Assembly (NCBI GenBank): GCA_021784755.1
Contig: JAJYHM010000072.1
Coordinates: 1 to 64,000 of the forward strand
Direction of reading: 5' to 3'
DNA length: 64,000 bases
From: Pseudomonadota bacterium
Lineage (GTDB): Bacteria > Pseudomonadota > Gammaproteobacteria > Acidiferrobacterales > Acidiferrobacteraceae
The notes under the pieces were generated by a model, which was not told the origin of the DNA, searched no databases, and saw only the letters and a program-made list of their open reading frames with translations. This document shows, in pieces, positions 62,515 through 64,000 of this stretch (the first letter of the stretch is position 1; each line of letters begins with the position of its first letter). Made by a program: the position numbers and the translations under genes.

Positions 62515-64000
62515 TTACATGAGGTCGATCGGCTCGCCGTGTTCGAGCGGCGTCTTATGCGGATCATCTTTCTTGGCCGCCGACAGGAGGCCCGCCACGA
62601 TATTGATTACAAGCAGGGTGATCATGACCGGCGCGAAGCCGTGCAGGAAGGCCTCCGTCCGCAGCGCAACCGGCAGATCCTTGAAGATGGTCACTTTATG
62701 CCCATGATCGAGGATGTATTGATGCTCGAGAGACGTGAAGATCACGCCCGAGATGTCGACGCCAAAAATGAGCCCAAGCGCCCGCATCATGTTCAGGATG
62801 CCGCCTGCGACACCGAGGCGCTCCTTCGGAACGGAGCCCATGATGGCCGAGTTGTTGGGTGGGGTGAAAAGACCCATGCCGATGCCAAGCACGACAAGTT
62901 CGCCGATCAGGATCGCCATATTGGGGGAGCGTCCTGTGAAGATCAGGAGCGCAGAGGCAAGCGCGCATACACCCATGCCCCACATGGTCATGATTCGGGA
63001 GCCGTATTTGTCGGATATGTGGCCGGCGAACGGGGCCACGATCGCCATGGCAAGCGGGATGGGTGTCAGGATCGAGCCCGTCACCACCGGGTTGTAGCCC
63101 GCGATCTTTTCGAGATAGAAGGGCATCAAAAAGAGGACGGCGAACAGCACATAATAGGACAAAAGCCCGGTGAGATTGCCGGCCCAGAAGGCGTAGCGCT
63201 TGAACAGCGTGAGATCGATCATCGGGTGCTCAACGCGGGTCTCGGTGACGAGGAAGGCCGCGAGCAGGACGGCGCCCAGAATAAAGTAGGTGAGGATGAT
63301 AGGCGCGGTCCAGCCAATGTGCTCGCCCTCGTTGACGGCAAGCACCAGAAAGGCCAGCCCGGTCGCGAAGAGGGTGGTGCCGAGGTAGTCGATCTTCTCG
63401 CGCTTGCCCGAACGTTCAGCGGCCGGCAGACAGTAGAGGGCGGCGAAGGTGCCCAAGATGCCGATGGGCACGTTGACGTAGAAGATCGCCCGCCAGCTGA
63501 CCACCGAGATCAGGATGCCGCCGACGAAGGGGCCGATCGACATGGCGACCGCCTGCACCGCACCCTGAATGCCGATCGCGCGTCCTCGCTCCTTGGCCGG
63601 GAAGGCGGCGGTAATGAGCGCCACGGAGTTGGCTTGCAGGAGGCCTGCGCCGATGGCTTGCAAGATGCGCGCGCCGATCAGGAAACCGGCCGAGGAGGCC
63701 AGTCCGCAGAAGGCGGAGCCGACCGTGAAGACCACGAAGCCTGTGTTGTACATCTTGGTGCGGCCGAAGATGTCGGCGAGCCGCCCAAAGAGCGGAAGGA
63801 AGATCGTGAGGGTAAGCATATAGGCCATCGCTACCCACTCGATGACCGCCATGTTGACCTTGAAGTCGCCTTGCAGGGTCGGTAGGGCGACATTCACGAT
63901 GCTCACGTCCAGGGCCGACATGGAGGCCCCGATCAGAACCGTGACAAGAATGAACCAACGCCATTGTGGATGCGAGCTGAAATAGGGGTGGGGAAACCGA
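62515..64000 (-). CDS. DHA2-family MFS drug efflux transporter (EmrB-like), partial at right edge
   Basis: The listed ORF starts at ATG 63921, but the frame stays open to the window edge and adds WRWFILVTVLIGASM, the missing first helix. So the true start lies beyond base 64000. The visible ~495 residues form 13-14 helices with DVSIVNVALPTL, the MFS motif GRLADIFGRTKMYNTGF near 70 and a motif-C-like GPFVGGILI. EmrB-type pumps use the proton gradient to export hydrophobic drugs, often with an EmrA partner; none is visible here. Confidence 0.9.
   Translation of the reverse strand, partial: RFPHPYFSSHPQWRWFILVTVLIGASMSALDVSIVNVALPTLQGDFKVNMAVIEWVAMAYMLTLTIFLPLFGRLADIFGRTKMYNTGFVVFTVGSAFCGLASSAGFLIGARILQAIGAGLLQANSVALITAAFPAKERGRAIGIQGAVQAVAMSIGPFVGGILISVVSWRAIFYVNVPIGILGTFAALYCLPAAERSGKREKIDYLGTTLFATGLAFLVLAVNEGEHIGWTAPIILTYFILGAVLLAAFLVTETRVEHPMIDLTLFKRYAFWAGNLTGLLSYYVLFAVLFLMPFYLEKIAGYNPVVTGSILTPIPLAMAIVAPFAGHISDKYGSRIMTMWGMGVCALASALLIFTGRSPNMAILIGELVVLGIGMGLFTPPNNSAIMGSVPKERLGVAGGILNMMRALGLIFGVDISGVIFTSLEHQYILDHGHKVTIFKDLPVALRTEAFLHGFAPVMITLLVINIVAGLLSAAKKDDPHKTPLEHGEPIDLM

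Noticed and set aside
62449-63885. 478-residue plus-strand ORF rich in His, Asp, Glu and Gly
   Set aside because: Mirror of the MFS transporter's membrane helices; the charged, low-complexity content is what an antisense frame of a hydrophobic gene gives.

Overview
The window is a high-GC, densely packed chromosomal segment that fits a gammaproteobacterium: LolA, an FtsK-LolA-RarA run, CnoX, PcnB-FolK-PanBCD, and an exosortase-A-type exopolysaccharide locus. An acidophilic sulfur or iron oxidiser such as Acidiferrobacter is my guess, from general impression only; nothing in the sequence proves the genus.

Region 1 (1-15.7 kb) is an accessory, heavily rearranged island. Two apparently identical 212-bp copies of a highly structured RNA-like repeat (132-343 and 15469-15680) bracket it. 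Inside are an IS605-type element (tnpA, tnpB and its omega-RNA end), a GAF-GGDEF-EAL protein, a TonB-dependent receptor with a winged-helix regulator, a scrapyard of tnpB, EAL, NYN and AbiEii fragments, an AAA ATPase/TOPRIM-like pair whose second gene is frameshifted, an IS110 remnant and a complete IS110 transposase. The bracketing repeat resembles, from memory, the HEARO/IscB omega-RNA family, but no iscB gene is present.

Region 2 (15.8-28.7 kb) is housekeeping: a DsrE-like protein, mfd, a CarD-family regulator divergent from mfd, ispD-ispF, an Smr-domain protein, trxB, alanine dehydrogenase, ftsK-lolA-rarA.

Region 3 (28.9-56.5 kb) is one large exopolysaccharide locus. The first six genes have the order and families of exosortase-A (PEP-CTERM) associated EPS loci: initiating sugar transferase, Wza-like export protein, chain-length determinant, BY-kinase-like ATPase, outer-membrane beta-barrel, AAA ATPase. 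They are followed by an asparagine-synthase-like amidotransferase, an acyl-CoA ligase, an acyl carrier protein, a NadE-like enzyme, acyltransferases, a flippase, a polymerase/ligase, four glycosyltransferases, a polysaccharide deacetylase and a secreted DUF4091/GH123-like protein. No exosortase is visible. A KGG-repeat stress protein separates these from three nucleotide-sugar genes (GalE-like epimerase, UDP-HexNAc dehydrogenase, UDP-glucuronate 4-epimerase-like) that probably supply uronic-acid precursors.

Region 4 (56.7-64 kb) is housekeeping again: a CnoX-type thioredoxin, tRNA-Glu(CTC), pcnB-folK-deoxynucleoside kinase-panB-panC-panD (tightly coupled), and a DHA2-family MFS transporter that runs off the right edge.
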